The position numbers and the translations under genes are program-made. The notes under the pieces were generated by a model. It ran no database searches, was not told the origin of the DNA, and saw nothing but the letters and a program-made list of their open reading frames with translations. This document shows, piece by piece, positions 18,609 through 26,744 of a stretch of 64,000 nt of DNA. This stretch comes from an uncultured Clostridia bacterium (GTDB taxonomy: Bacteria > Bacillota > Clostridia > Oscillospirales > Oscillospiraceae), in contig CAKNZJ010000282.1 in NCBI GenBank assembly GCA_932222125.1, forward strand, positions 50,598 to 114,597. Reading direction: 5' to 3'. The stretch's first letter is position 1; every line of letters begins with the position of its first letter.

Positions 18609-18695
18609 TCACGGCATCCAGTACCCTTTTCTCACACCCGACCAGTCTGCCACATCATTCAGCTTCCATATATCACTATACCTATGGGTTGTCAT
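18609..18695 (-). CDS. Possible 28-residue small ORF upstream of the glycan operon
   Basis: An ATG at 18695 follows a run of ten G and the bases AATAAA, which could act as a ribosome site. The ORF encodes 28 residues starting MTTHRYSDIW and rich in Trp and basic residues. No homologue is recognised and no promoter is clear. It occupies the stretch between the terminator at 18763-18808 and the operon promoter, a stretch in which nothing else is seen. Confidence 0.2.
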   Translation of the reverse strand: MTTHRYSDIWKLNDVADWSGVRKGYWMP

Positions 18696-18762
18696 TTTAT
18701 TCCCCCCCCCCACATCCCGTTCAGAAGCCGCCCCTATTGCCAGTCAAATGCGCCATTTATCT

Positions 18763-18808
18763 AAAAAAGGGCGGCGCCACTGGCATTATATCCAGCAGCG
18801 CCGCACCC
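18763..18808 (-). terminator. Intrinsic terminator
   Basis: On the minus strand GGGTGCGGCGCTGCTGG (18808-18792) pairs imperfectly with CCAGTGGCGCCGCCC (18783-18769) and is followed by six T (18768-18763). It would end transcription coming from the acylation-gene remnants on its right and insulate the glycan operon. Confidence 0.65.
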
Positions 18809-18873
18809 TTCCGCAAATAGCCCCACAATCCAGTTCCACAAGCTCCCTCTGCCTTTTGCGGCAACGCCTCTTA

Positions 18874-19029
18874 TCAGAAGCAGAAATAGATAAACGGGTT
18901 GTAGTCAGAGCTGACAATAGCGATGACGCACACTCCAGCCAAGGCCAGGTGCATACAGACCAATCCCAGCGGCAGAAAAACCGCATGGCACAGCCCCTAG
19001 AACAGAAAATTCCAGCTAACTCCATGGTT
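18874..19029 (-). pseudogene. Remnant of an MBOAT O-acyltransferase gene
   Basis: In one minus-strand frame the sequence reads HGVSWNFLF, then TAG (18997-18999), then GLCHAVFL and about 30 more residues ending NPFIYFCF and a TGA stop. HG.SWNF..WGL.H is the active-site block of MBOAT proteins and NPFIYF.F their usual C-terminal end. The TAG replaces the expected Trp codon, and the 100 or so residues that normally separate active site and tail are missing. The upstream part of the gene is gone. It points to a third MBOAT gene that has decayed. Confidence 0.65.
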
Positions 19030-19225
19030 AGCAAACCTCTTATTTATAGTGTTCAATTTGAGCCCCCATATCCTCCTTGATGGATGGCAGCTCCGATGGC
19101 TTGTAAGCTCGTAAGTTAAATAATTGCCGTGAAGTAGCTATATACCAAAAAAACTGATCTACTGGTCAGGATGACTCTCCGCAAGGGGAAGTACCACCTG
19201 GCGCAGCGTGTACGGCCTGGTCAGA

Positions 19226-19492
19226 TTATATAACTTTCAATAGTAAGAAAAAGTTCACCTGGTCGGACAGTCCGGCGCCCATCCCCTCCTGAAAGCTTTC
19301 GTCCAGATAGCCCTTCAAAGTAAGAGCGGGAAGTTGATTGGAATAACGGTTTTCAAATTTCACCTTCTCCTGAGGAAAAAGCAGAGCCGTCACCATACCC
19401 ATTAATAACACAGCCACAACAATCCCCAACAACACTGAATTTATTATCTTTTTGCTATAAATTTCTCCCTCTCTATCTCTACCGCACCTCAA
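19226..19492 (-). pseudogene. Truncated DHHW/AlgX-like acylation-partner gene (N-terminal part only)
   Basis: About 88 codons remain. The product has one N-terminal membrane segment (IVVAVLLMGMVTALLF) and then FENRYSNQLPALTLKGYLDESFQEGMGAGLSDQ, which closely follows the N-terminal pattern of Firmicute DHHW-family proteins (ENRYL..P.F....L....F...F..Y..DQFP). Normal members have about 370 residues, so the catalytic part is missing. The frame opens with TTG overlapping the upstream stop; there is no good ribosome site. Together with the MBOAT remnant just downstream it marks a decayed polysaccharide acylation pair joined by a deletion. Confidence 0.65.
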
Positions 19493-19896
19493 CAGTCCAC
19501 TGTGATATTATCTGTGCCATGGGCCTCAAACTCATTGATGTAGGCGTCAATACGCTGGGTCAGCTCGTCGTAATTGCTCTCATCGATTGGAACATCGTCC
19601 ATATCCCGCCGGGCCAGATCCTCCGCCAGTATCTCAAAAAACACATTGTTCTCATACTCCATGATGGCCTCGTGGATGCCCCCCTCCGCAAAAGCCCGCG
19701 AAGGGATGATGCCGCCCTGATAGACCTCCGCCAGGGACGGCATGCCCTCCTGTGCCGCTTTTGAAAACAGCAAACTCTCCACCTCATCATAGTCCCGAAA
19801 TCGGTCCTCTCCCCGGGTAGAGTTAAGAATCCAGTTCCCGATATATACCATATCCAGCAAGCGCCGTAATTGCTTGCCCGTCAGCTCCAGTTTCAT
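19489..19896 (-). CDS. Hypothetical acidic protein
   Basis: A 135-residue, strongly acidic, mostly helical protein without signal peptide or membrane segment. ATG at 19896 has AGGAGG ten bases upstream and a promoter (19930-19959) with perfect -35. Features visible are the opening KLELTGKQLRRLLDMVYIGNW and a conserved-looking EYENNVFFEILAEDLARRD. I do not recognise the family. Its stop overlaps the beginning of the broken DHHW-like frame, so it once led that transcription unit; it now seems to be a single-gene unit followed by remnants. Confidence 0.75.
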   Translation of the reverse strand: MKLELTGKQLRRLLDMVYIGNWILNSTRGEDRFRDYDEVESLLFSKAAQEGMPSLAEVYQGGIIPSRAFAEGGIHEAIMEYENNVFFEILAEDLARRDMDDVPIDESNYDELTQRIDAYINEFEAHGTDNITVDC

Positions 19897-19929
19897 TGAG
19901 ATAAGACCTCCTTGCGCTGGGTTCCCCCT

Positions 19930-19959
19930 ATTGTATACACCATGCCCCCCTCTTGTCAA
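19930..19959 (-). promoter_or_regulatory. Sigma-70 type promoter
   Basis: Minus strand TTGACA (19954-19959), 18-base spacer, TACAAT (19930-19935), about 35 bases before the start of the acidic hypothetical protein gene. Confidence 0.65.
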
Positions 19960-20027
19960 TGGTCATACTTGGCTGCTCTGCCGCATATAGTCTGGCAGAC
20001 TGTATTTGACGGACGGAGCGTGATACC

Positions 20028-20645
20028 ATGGAGGAATACAAAGGGGAAAACCGGATCGTTCTGCGCGGACAGTTGGAGGACTATCCCACCCCATCCCATC
20101 AGAACCACGGAGTCAATTATTACATAGCACCCCTTCGGGTGCCCCGGCTGTCCGGGGTGGACGATGTGCTCAATCTGATCACCGCCGACTCGGACCATCA
20201 GTTGTGGAGGCCAGGACAATGGTTATCTGTCCAGGGCGAGGTGCGCTCATACAACAACCGTTCCGGGCAGGGCAGCAAGCTGGTGGTCACTGTGCTGGTG
20301 CGCTCAGCCTGCCCCACCCAGGAGGAGTTTGGAGAAAACCAGTTGATACTGTCCGGCGCCCTGTGCCGGAAGCCAGTGGCCAGGCGCACCCCCCTTGGCC
20401 GGGAAATCTGCGATCTGCTGCTGGCGGTCAACCGTCCGTATGGGCGGGCGGATTACCTGCCTTGCATCGCCTGGGGTTCCCTGGCCACCCACTGCGGATC
20501 ACTTCCTGTAGGGGCTCTGCTACGCCTGGAGGGCCGGCTTCAGAGCCGGCAGTACCACAAGATGGTGAATGAGGTACAGGTCATCCGCACTGCCTACGAA
20601 GTGTCGGTGATGAACCTGCTGCCTCAGGAGACGCCTCAGATATAG
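20028..20645 (+). CDS. SSB-like protein with two OB-fold segments
   Basis: A 205-residue protein. The C-terminal half follows the single-stranded-DNA-binding protein pattern: LSGALCRKPVARRTPLGREICDLLLAVNRPYGRADYLPCIAWG. The first half (VLRGQLEDYP ... WLSVQGEVRSYNN) looks like a second, diverged OB fold. There is no acidic C-terminal tail of the kind SSB uses to recruit partners. This agrees with the accessory SSB-like proteins of Clostridia rather than the main SSB. ATG at 20028 has GGAG ten bases upstream. The gene converges on the uracil-DNA glycosylase and overlaps it by ten bases. Confidence 0.75.
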   Translation: MEEYKGENRIVLRGQLEDYPTPSHQNHGVNYYIAPLRVPRLSGVDDVLNLITADSDHQLWRPGQWLSVQGEVRSYNNRSGQGSKLVVTVLVRSACPTQEEFGENQLILSGALCRKPVARRTPLGREICDLLLAVNRPYGRADYLPCIAWGSLATHCGSLPVGALLRLEGRLQSRQYHKMVNEVQVIRTAYEVSVMNLLPQETPQI

Positions 20646-21208
20646 CCCTCTGTGCATACCTGTTTGAGTTTGGCCCGGATTTCCCGCAAATCAGCAAATG
20701 TCTCCGGCCGTTTAGATGGGTCCCGGAGCAGGGCCGCAGGGTGATAGATTGCGGTAATCCATACCCCATCCCTCTCAAACCACTGGCCATGTTCCCTCGT
20801 GATGCGAAAGTTCCCCTTAATGAGCCGCATGGCGGCAATGCGCCCCAAGCACACAATCACCTTGGGCTTTACCAAAGCCACCTGCTCCTCTAAGTAACCG
20901 ATACAAGCGTCCTGCTCTGTATTCAGTGGGTCCCGGTTCTGGGGCGGGCGGCACTTGACAATGTTGGCAATATACAGATTGCGCTCCCGATCCAGGCCAA
21001 TGAGGGAGAGCATCTCGTCCAAAAGCTGGCCGCCCCGGCCCACAAACGGCTTTCCTTGGAGATCCTCATTTTCCCCGGGGCCTTCCCCCACAAACATGAT
21101 CTGCGCATCCCGCCGGCCAGCATCAAACACCACGTTGGTGCGGGTATCCGCAAGGGCACACCGCTGGCAGGCCCGACAGCGGTTTTCCAATTCGTTCCAT
21201 CTCTCCAC
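20636..21208 (-). CDS. Family 4 uracil-DNA glycosylase (Fe-S)
   Basis: A 190-residue enzyme that removes uracil from DNA. Motif A is GEGPGENEDLQGKPFVG, motif B is HPAALLRDP, and cysteines at CRACQRC plus two later ones (KCRPP and VCLG regions) are placed as the ligands of the family's iron-sulphur cluster. Length is normal. The start is GTG at 21208, nine bases after AGGAGG; no better ATG exists. An extended -10 promoter lies upstream. The SSB-like gene converges on it, and both act in DNA maintenance. Confidence 0.93.
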   Translation of the reverse strand: MERWNELENRCRACQRCALADTRTNVVFDAGRRDAQIMFVGEGPGENEDLQGKPFVGRGGQLLDEMLSLIGLDRERNLYIANIVKCRPPQNRDPLNTEQDACIGYLEEQVALVKPKVIVCLGRIAAMRLIKGNFRITREHGQWFERDGVWITAIYHPAALLRDPSKRPETFADLREIRAKLKQVCTEGYI

Positions 21209-21247
21209 GGATGTGCTCCTCCTCTGTCTTAGTTAAGGTTTGGAGCT

Positions 21248-21256
21248 ATTATACCA
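21248..21256 (-). promoter_or_regulatory. Extended -10 promoter of the uracil-DNA glycosylase gene
   Basis: Minus strand TGGTATAAT: a perfect -10 with the TGN extension, about 40 bases before the GTG start. No good -35 is seen, as is common for extended -10 promoters. Confidence 0.5.
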
Positions 21257-21313
21257 CAGGTTCGCCTTGTAATCCAGAATATTTTGGGCCCTTTTGAAGT
21301 GAGAATGACCATA

Positions 21314-21365
21314 AAAGAGCAGGTTTCAGTCTGTGATCGGAATTACAGACTGAAACCTGCTCTTT
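21314..21365 (-). terminator. Long perfect hairpin terminator downstream of lepA
   Basis: Two 21-base arms (21314-21334 and 21345-21365) are exact inverted repeats around a 10-base loop. On the minus strand the right-hand base run ends in TTTT. It lies 42 bases after the lepA stop. The ten bases GAATGACCAT (21303-21312) next to the hairpin also flank the similar hairpin at 39377-39425. Confidence 0.8.
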
Positions 21366-21407
21366 ATCCTATCGGCTTTTCCCGCAGCACTTGCCTAAAT
21401 GCACAGG

Positions 21408-23216
21408 TTATTCCTCATCCAGCTTGAGCACCGCCATAAAAGCCTCTGTGGGCATCTGTACCGTGCCTAGGGAACGCATCTTCTTTTTGCCCTCCTTCTG
21501 CTTCTCCAATAGCTTCTTCTTTCGGGTAATATCGCCGCCGTAGCACTTGGCCAGCACATCCTTGCGCAGCGCCTTCAGCGTCTCCCGGGCAATGACCTTG
21601 CCTCCGATCGCAGCCTGAATAGGCACCTCAAACATTTGGCGGGGGATGTTCTCCTTTAGCTTCTCACAAATGCGGCGCGCCCGCTTATACGCCTTATCCC
21701 GATGGGCGATAAAAGATAAAGCATCCACCTGATCCCCATTCAACAGCAGATCCACCTTCACCAAGTCAGAGGGCCGATAACCCTCCAACTCATAATCCAA
21801 AGAGGCATAGCCTCGGGTCTTAGCCTTCAAGGTATCGAAGAAATCATAGATGATCTCGTTCAGAGGCATCAGATAGTGCAGCTCCACCAGGTTAGTGTCC
21901 AAATACTGCATGTCCTTGTACTCTCCGCGGCGGTCCTGGCACAGGGGCATAATGCTGCCCACATAGTCCGGCGGGGTGATGATAGACACCTTTACATATG
22001 GCTCCCTGGCTTGGCTAATAGAACCGGGATCCGGATAATTGTGGGGATTGTCTACCTTCACCAAAACACCATCGGTCTTGGTTACCTCATAAATGACCGA
22101 AGGCAGCGTGGTTACCAAATCTAGATTGAATTCCCGCTCCAGCCTCTCCTGGATGATCTCCATGTGAAGCATCCCCAAAAATCCGCATCGGAATCCGAAG
22201 CCCAGAGCGATGGAGGACTCTGGCTCAAAGGACAGGGAGGCGTCGTTGAGCTGCAGCTTTTCCAAGGCGTCCCGCAGATCAGGGTATTTAGAGCCATCTT
22301 CGGTGTACACTCCACAGTAGACCATAGATTGGATGGGCCGATAGCCGGGAAGCGCTTCCGCTGTGGGCCGCTCCACCTCCGTGATGGTGTCCCCCACCCG
22401 GGTGTCCTTTACATTTTTGATGGAAGCGGTGAACCAGCCCACCTCCCCCGCGCCCAGTTCCGGGGCGGACTCCATTCCAATTGGCCTCAAATAGCCGCAA
22501 TCCAGCACCATGTACTGGGCGCCCGAGGCCATCAGCCGCACCTGCATCCCAGGGCGGACAGTCCCCTCCATGATGCGGAAGTAGACGATCACCCCCAGAT
22601 ACGGGTCATACTGGCTATCAAAGACCAGCGCCTTTAACGGGGCCTGCGGGTCCCCATCAGGGGCGGGAACGTTACGTACAATATCCTCCAGCACCGCCCG
22701 GATGTTCTGCCCCATCTTGGCGGAAATCTCCGGCGCGTCCGCAGCGGGAAGGCCAATGATATCCTCAATCTCCCTCTTGACCCTCTGTGGGTCTGCAGCG
22801 GGCAGGTCGATTTTGTTGAGTACCGGCCGGATCTCCAGGTCATGATCCAGCGCCAGATAGGTATTGGCCAAGGTTTGGGCCTCCACGCCCTGGGCGGCGT
22901 CCACCACCAGTACCGCACCCTCACAGGCCGCCAAAGAACGGCTCACCTCGTAGTTGAAATCCACATGGCCCGGCGTGTCGATGAGGTTGAGGCAGTATAT
23001 CTGGCCATCCTGCGCCTTGTAGTCCATGCGGGCCGCCCTGGCCTTGATGGTGATGCCCCGTTCCCGCTCCAAGTCCATATTGTCCAACAGTTGTGACTCC
23101 ATCTGTCGCTCCTCTACAGCGCCGCAGATCTCGATCATCCGGTCAGACAGGGTGGACTTGCCGTGGTCAATGTGGGCGATGATGGAAAAGTTGCGAATCT
23201 TCGATTGGTCTGTCAT
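21408..23216 (-). CDS. lepA: Elongation factor 4 (LepA)
   Basis: A 602-residue translational GTPase of usual LepA length. GTP-binding motifs: AHIDHGKST (G1), ERERGITIKA (G2), DTPGHVDF (G3), NKIDLP (G4). The C-terminal LepA-specific domain is complete: ALRKDVLAKCYGGDITRKKKLLEKQKEGKKKMR. LepA back-translocates stalled ribosomes and helps ribosome assembly. ATG at 23216 follows GGAGG; the gene lies 86 bases downstream of the SGNH/MBOAT gene pair on the same strand but has no shared function with it. Confidence 0.98.
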   Translation of the reverse strand: MTDQSKIRNFSIIAHIDHGKSTLSDRMIEICGAVEERQMESQLLDNMDLERERGITIKARAARMDYKAQDGQIYCLNLIDTPGHVDFNYEVSRSLAACEGAVLVVDAAQGVEAQTLANTYLALDHDLEIRPVLNKIDLPAADPQRVKREIEDIIGLPAADAPEISAKMGQNIRAVLEDIVRNVPAPDGDPQAPLKALVFDSQYDPYLGVIVYFRIMEGTVRPGMQVRLMASGAQYMVLDCGYLRPIGMESAPELGAGEVGWFTASIKNVKDTRVGDTITEVERPTAEALPGYRPIQSMVYCGVYTEDGSKYPDLRDALEKLQLNDASLSFEPESSIALGFGFRCGFLGMLHMEIIQERLEREFNLDLVTTLPSVIYEVTKTDGVLVKVDNPHNYPDPGSISQAREPYVKVSIITPPDYVGSIMPLCQDRRGEYKDMQYLDTNLVELHYLMPLNEIIYDFFDTLKAKTRGYASLDYELEGYRPSDLVKVDLLLNGDQVDALSFIAHRDKAYKRARRICEKLKENIPRQMFEVPIQAAIGGKVIARETLKALRKDVLAKCYGGDITRKKKLLEKQKEGKKKMRSLGTVQMPTEAFMAVLKLDEE

Positions 23217-23302
23217 AAGAAAACCTCCGTAGGTGCAGGGCCCAAGCCGTCAGCCCCTGAGTCTGCTCACATTTTTATGTGGACCTTCCGGCCCCGGGGC
23301 GC

Positions 23303-24343
23303 TCAAGTCTCAAATATAGCCTCATAATCATAGTCTTCCACAAACTGCCGCAGCTCGTCCAGTCCAGCCTGATAGTTATCCCCTGTCACCCTCCAGTAGC
23401 CTCGTATCACATTTTGAGTTACCCAGGCGCAGATATCGCCGGAACAGTGGATGTGGTCGGTATAATGATCCAGATTCGTGATGATGTCGTATGCGGGAAG
23501 AAACGTGTACAGCGCCACGTTTTCATAGGGCAGCAACCGCTGGGTGATGTACTCCACCGCAGCAAGCATAGCCTCCGCCTTCCCCTCCCGGGACACTTTA
23601 TCCCAAAACAAAATGCTGTAGGGGGGGAACCAGAGGTTAAAGCGCACCTTGGGGTGGTCCTCCAGCCAAGCGCAGATCACGTCCAGGTTTTCCTCCACCA
23701 CGCCCAGATAGGCATCCTCAGGTAGGATGGTCTGGCTGATCTCCGGCCTTGGGTAGCCCCGTAGCGCTGCCGCCTTGGAAAAGTCGAACTTCTTATCCCA
23801 GGTGTAGGCCTCATCCAAACCGGTGGCGGTGCCCAGCCCCTGTGCCCGCAACGTCTTTGCTGCCATGCCGATGGCATCCGCGCTAAGGTATAGCTCCACG
23901 TCGTCCAAGGGATTGTCATTATAAAGATACCTGGGCAATTCAACTGTTCTGTCACGGTCTGAACGGATCAGGATATTTGGATCCAGACTGAAATAGACCG
24001 TGTCCAGCTTCGGGTTGGCCCGAAATGCTAGGTTAATGGCGGTATCAAACTCGGATATCCAGCCATCGGGAAAAGTGATCTTGAGCGCCTCTACTCCCAG
24101 TTCGTCTTTAAACCACGATGTCCGGTAATTGGCCACCATGGACGTACCCATCACAATACTGGTATAGCTCTGGCTTCGAATCAGCCCGGCCATTTCATAC
24201 CTCTCGTTGACAAACAGGGCGGTATCCCCCTCCCCAATCCCCTTGGCCAGGGTCGGATCCACCCAGGATACAAAGGCCGCTGTAGCCGCCAGCAGTAACA
24301 GAGCACAACTCAAGCTGCCAAGGAAAAAACGTTTTCCATTCAC
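23303..24343 (-). CDS. SGNH-like membrane-anchored partner of the second MBOAT
   Basis: A 346-residue protein with an N-terminal membrane anchor (about residues 5-27) and an extracytoplasmic domain. SIVMGTSMVANY gives a candidate nucleophile block (GTS) and the C-terminal NLDHYTDHIHCSGD supplies the Asp-His pair expected of SGNH-type acyl-transfer proteins. No close family name is recognised. It starts 12 bases after the MBOAT stop, so the two form an acyl-transfer pair. It differs clearly in sequence from the SGNH protein at 5420-6448, so the targets may be different polymers, for example a teichoic acid. Confidence 0.7.
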   Translation of the reverse strand: MNGKRFFLGSLSCALLLLAATAAFVSWVDPTLAKGIGEGDTALFVNERYEMAGLIRSQSYTSIVMGTSMVANYRTSWFKDELGVEALKITFPDGWISEFDTAINLAFRANPKLDTVYFSLDPNILIRSDRDRTVELPRYLYNDNPLDDVELYLSADAIGMAAKTLRAQGLGTATGLDEAYTWDKKFDFSKAAALRGYPRPEISQTILPEDAYLGVVEENLDVICAWLEDHPKVRFNLWFPPYSILFWDKVSREGKAEAMLAAVEYITQRLLPYENVALYTFLPAYDIITNLDHYTDHIHCSGDICAWVTQNVIRGYWRVTGDNYQAGLDELRQFVEDYDYEAIFET

Positions 24344-24355
24344 AGCGGCACCTCC

Positions 24356-25798
24356 CTAGAAATTAGCATAAATAAAGGCGTCCACCCCAGAGAAAAACAG
24401 AATAGACCCCACCAGGCACAACACCGTGAGGACCAGTTTGCCCACCGTGGGGCGAAACCGCGTTGCCTGCTCCAGCGGGTTGGGACAGGCCAACAGCGCC
24501 AAGCCCACCGGAATGGCCAGCAGCGGCACCCAGTAAGTGAGCAGTCGGCCATCCGCTCCCCAGATATTCTGCAGCGCAAAGAGGCCCTCAGACAACGTGG
24601 TCATCAGTAGGCTTCCGGCAAAGTCCGGACTGGGCAGCCCCCACCCCCTGTGAAACAAGCCGCCCAACAGGGCCAGCGCCTGCCTCACCCGCCCCGCCCG
24701 GAAAAATACCCAGGCAAAATTGACGAACAGGAAGGTGAACAGCCAAGTCATCGGTTTTGGCAGGAATTTTCGGTCTCCCCAAAGCCGTTGGATTACCATG
24801 GCAATCCCATGGAGCCCACCCCAAATCAGAAATCTCCAGCCTGCCCCGTGCCACAGACCGGACAGGAGAAAAATGGTCATAATATTCCGGCAGGTGATCC
24901 ACATCCCACGGCGGCTTCCACCCAGCGGGATATAGACACACTGGCGAAAAAACCGGGAAAGGGTTATATGCCAGCGCCCCCAAAAGTCCTGGATGGATAG
25001 AGCCCGATAGGGGCTGTTGAAGTTCACCGGCAAAGAGATCCCCATCATCCCGGCCATCCCGGAGGCCATGTCACAGTAGCCGGAAAAATCAAAGTAAATT
25101 TGAAGGGTATAGCACAGAATGGTCAACGCGCTGTCCATGGGGGACAGCGTGCCGGCTCTGGCAAAGCCAAAGTCGGCGCCATTGGCGAATATTCCGGCCA
25201 GTAGCACCTTTTTCGCCAAGCCCAGAGAAAAGCAGTACAGCCCTGCAGCCAGCCCATCCCAGGAAAAGGGCGCTGGCCGGCGAAATTGGGGCGCCAGTTC
25301 TTCCACCCGGGTGATGGGACCGCAGGTGACGGTGGCGAAAAATGTGAGACAGCATCCATAGTCCAGGGGCGACACCTTCTCCACCCGGCCATCATAGCAG
25401 TCCCGCAGCCAGAAAATCTGCTGGAAGGTGACAAAAGACAGCCCTAGGGGAGCCAGCCAGCCCGGTGGGGCAAACAGCCCCTCCCAAGGGGTGAGTGAGA
25501 GCACAAACCCGGTATACTTAAACCATGCCAGCACGGCCAGCAGCCCGGCGGCTCCAGCAATCAGCAGCCCCTTTTTATGGGCGCCAGCCCTGATGATGCG
25601 CCGGCCCAACAGGTAGCTGGCCACCCCCTCTGCCAGAAGCACCAGCAGGGACAAGGGAGCGCTCCAACCACAAAACAATACCCCCGCTCCCAGCAGCAGC
25701 ACCCTTGGCCACCTCTCCCCCAGCCGCCGGCCCAACCGCCACAACAGGAGCACCGCCGGCAAAAAGGCCAGCACAAATAGATGGCTTTGCACACTCAT
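24356..25798 (-). CDS. MBOAT family membrane O-acyltransferase
   Basis: A 480-residue multi-pass protein. Family blocks: YFDFSGYCDMASG, GRWHITLSRFFR (H277), LSGLWHGAGWRF (H317, probable catalytic residue), WGGLHG and the tail DAFIYANF. ATG at 25798 follows GAGGAG by six bases; a longer reading overlaps the space after the regulator gene. It is the second complete MBOAT of the window and is distant from the one at 3990-5423. It lies directly behind an XRE regulator gene (10-base gap), so acylation may be under that regulator's control. Confidence 0.9.
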   Translation of the reverse strand: MSVQSHLFVLAFLPAVLLLWRLGRRLGERWPRVLLLGAGVLFCGWSAPLSLLVLLAEGVASYLLGRRIIRAGAHKKGLLIAGAAGLLAVLAWFKYTGFVLSLTPWEGLFAPPGWLAPLGLSFVTFQQIFWLRDCYDGRVEKVSPLDYGCCLTFFATVTCGPITRVEELAPQFRRPAPFSWDGLAAGLYCFSLGLAKKVLLAGIFANGADFGFARAGTLSPMDSALTILCYTLQIYFDFSGYCDMASGMAGMMGISLPVNFNSPYRALSIQDFWGRWHITLSRFFRQCVYIPLGGSRRGMWITCRNIMTIFLLSGLWHGAGWRFLIWGGLHGIAMVIQRLWGDRKFLPKPMTWLFTFLFVNFAWVFFRAGRVRQALALLGGLFHRGWGLPSPDFAGSLLMTTLSEGLFALQNIWGADGRLLTYWVPLLAIPVGLALLACPNPLEQATRFRPTVGKLVLTVLCLVGSILFFSGVDAFIYANF

Positions 25799-25808
25799 GT
25801 CAATCTCC

Positions 25809-26513
25809 TCAATGGCTGTGCTCAAGGTGGAGCGCCATCTCCCTGTTCAACCGCTCCCCGCAGCTATAAACGATCTGAAGCAGCGACTGGTAGGTTCCGG
25901 GGTAGGACTCCTTCATAGCATCGTGATCCATGGGCGGGATGTTCGCTTTCTGATCCGGGCCAGATAAGGCCTGCAAATATTCCGCCTCCGTCATAATCAT
26001 ATCCGCCCTAGGCAACCCTGCCAGAAATTGCTCCTTGGGCACAGAGAAAAAGTCTGCGCTGCTGTCTGGACTTGCCATATGCAGGTGGCGAAACAGGATA
26101 TACACTGCCGTGGCCAAATAGTTGGCTGCAGCCCGGATGACCTGCTTGCTGCCCAGGCGGCCCAGCAGGTCAAACAGCAACCCCACCGAGTTGACCACCA
26201 GCTTTTTTGATAAAGTAGCCATTACCGAACCACGCAGTACGCTGTCCCTCTCGTCAGACGCATCGTATAGGGTATCGGCATCCAGAATGGTGGTTCCGTC
26301 CCGGCTGAGGGTGCGCCCTAGCAAAAAGTCAGCAGACGTATGATAGAAATCGCACGCCTTTCCAACAAAGACCAATCCAGGCTCCCGAATCCCATTTTCA
26401 TAGTGGGATAGCAGCGCCTGGGAGATACCCAGCTCCTTGGCCGCCTGTCGCTGGGATATCCCCTTCTCCTGTCGCAAAAGGGACAGGGTGCGGGCAAAAT
26501 CAGGATTTACCAT
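25809..26513 (-). CDS. XRE family transcriptional regulator
   Basis: A 234-residue protein. Residues 5-60 form a Cro/C1-type helix-turn-helix: LSLLRQEKGISQRQAAKELGISQALLSHYENGIREP. The rest (about 170 residues) is a helical region of no recognised domain. ATG at 26513 with AGGGAG five bases upstream. The promoter at 26575-26603 carries a short palindrome (CTATATGTATAG) overlapping the -10, a candidate operator for self-regulation. It is divergent from pta and cotranscribed with the MBOAT/SGNH pair. The signal it senses is unknown. Confidence 0.85.
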   Translation of the reverse strand: MVNPDFARTLSLLRQEKGISQRQAAKELGISQALLSHYENGIREPGLVFVGKACDFYHTSADFLLGRTLSRDGTTILDADTLYDASDERDSVLRGSVMATLSKKLVVNSVGLLFDLLGRLGSKQVIRAAANYLATAVYILFRHLHMASPDSSADFFSVPKEQFLAGLPRADMIMTEAEYLQALSGPDQKANIPPMDHDAMKESYPGTYQSLLQIVYSCGERLNREMALHLEHSH

Positions 26514-26564
26514 TGTCGCTCCCTCTTTCTCTAAACTCAGCATAAATACCCCGGGAAACCATAT

Positions 26565-26603
26565 CTATATGTATAGTATAATAACAAAAATACAAAAAGT
26601 AAA
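26565..26603 (-). promoter_or_regulatory. Promoter and candidate operator of the XRE gene
   Basis: Minus strand TTTACT (26598-26603), 17 bases, TATACT (26575-26580). The palindrome CTATATGTATAG (26565-26576) touches the -10 and start site, as expected of an autorepressor site. Confidence 0.5.
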
Positions 26604-26668
26604 TAATGGCTTTCCAAAAATCCAGCAAAAAAAGACTGCGGGCTTTGTGCGCTTTTCCAATCAGGCAC

Positions 26669-26697
26669 TTGAAAAACACTTCCAAAAGTGGTAAATT
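26669..26697 (+). promoter_or_regulatory. Promoter of pta
   Basis: TTGAAA (26669-26674), 17-base spacer, TAAATT (26692-26697), about 48 bases before the pta start. Confidence 0.5.
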
Positions 26698-26744
26698 GTA
26701 TAGATAGCGACATTTCCATTCAAGACTGTGGGAGGTATATCATT

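Noticed and set aside
18592..19080. A 162-codon plus-strand frame before the glycan operon
   Set aside because: It crosses the operon promoter, the terminator and the MBOAT remnant, lacks a ribosome site and has low-complexity composition.
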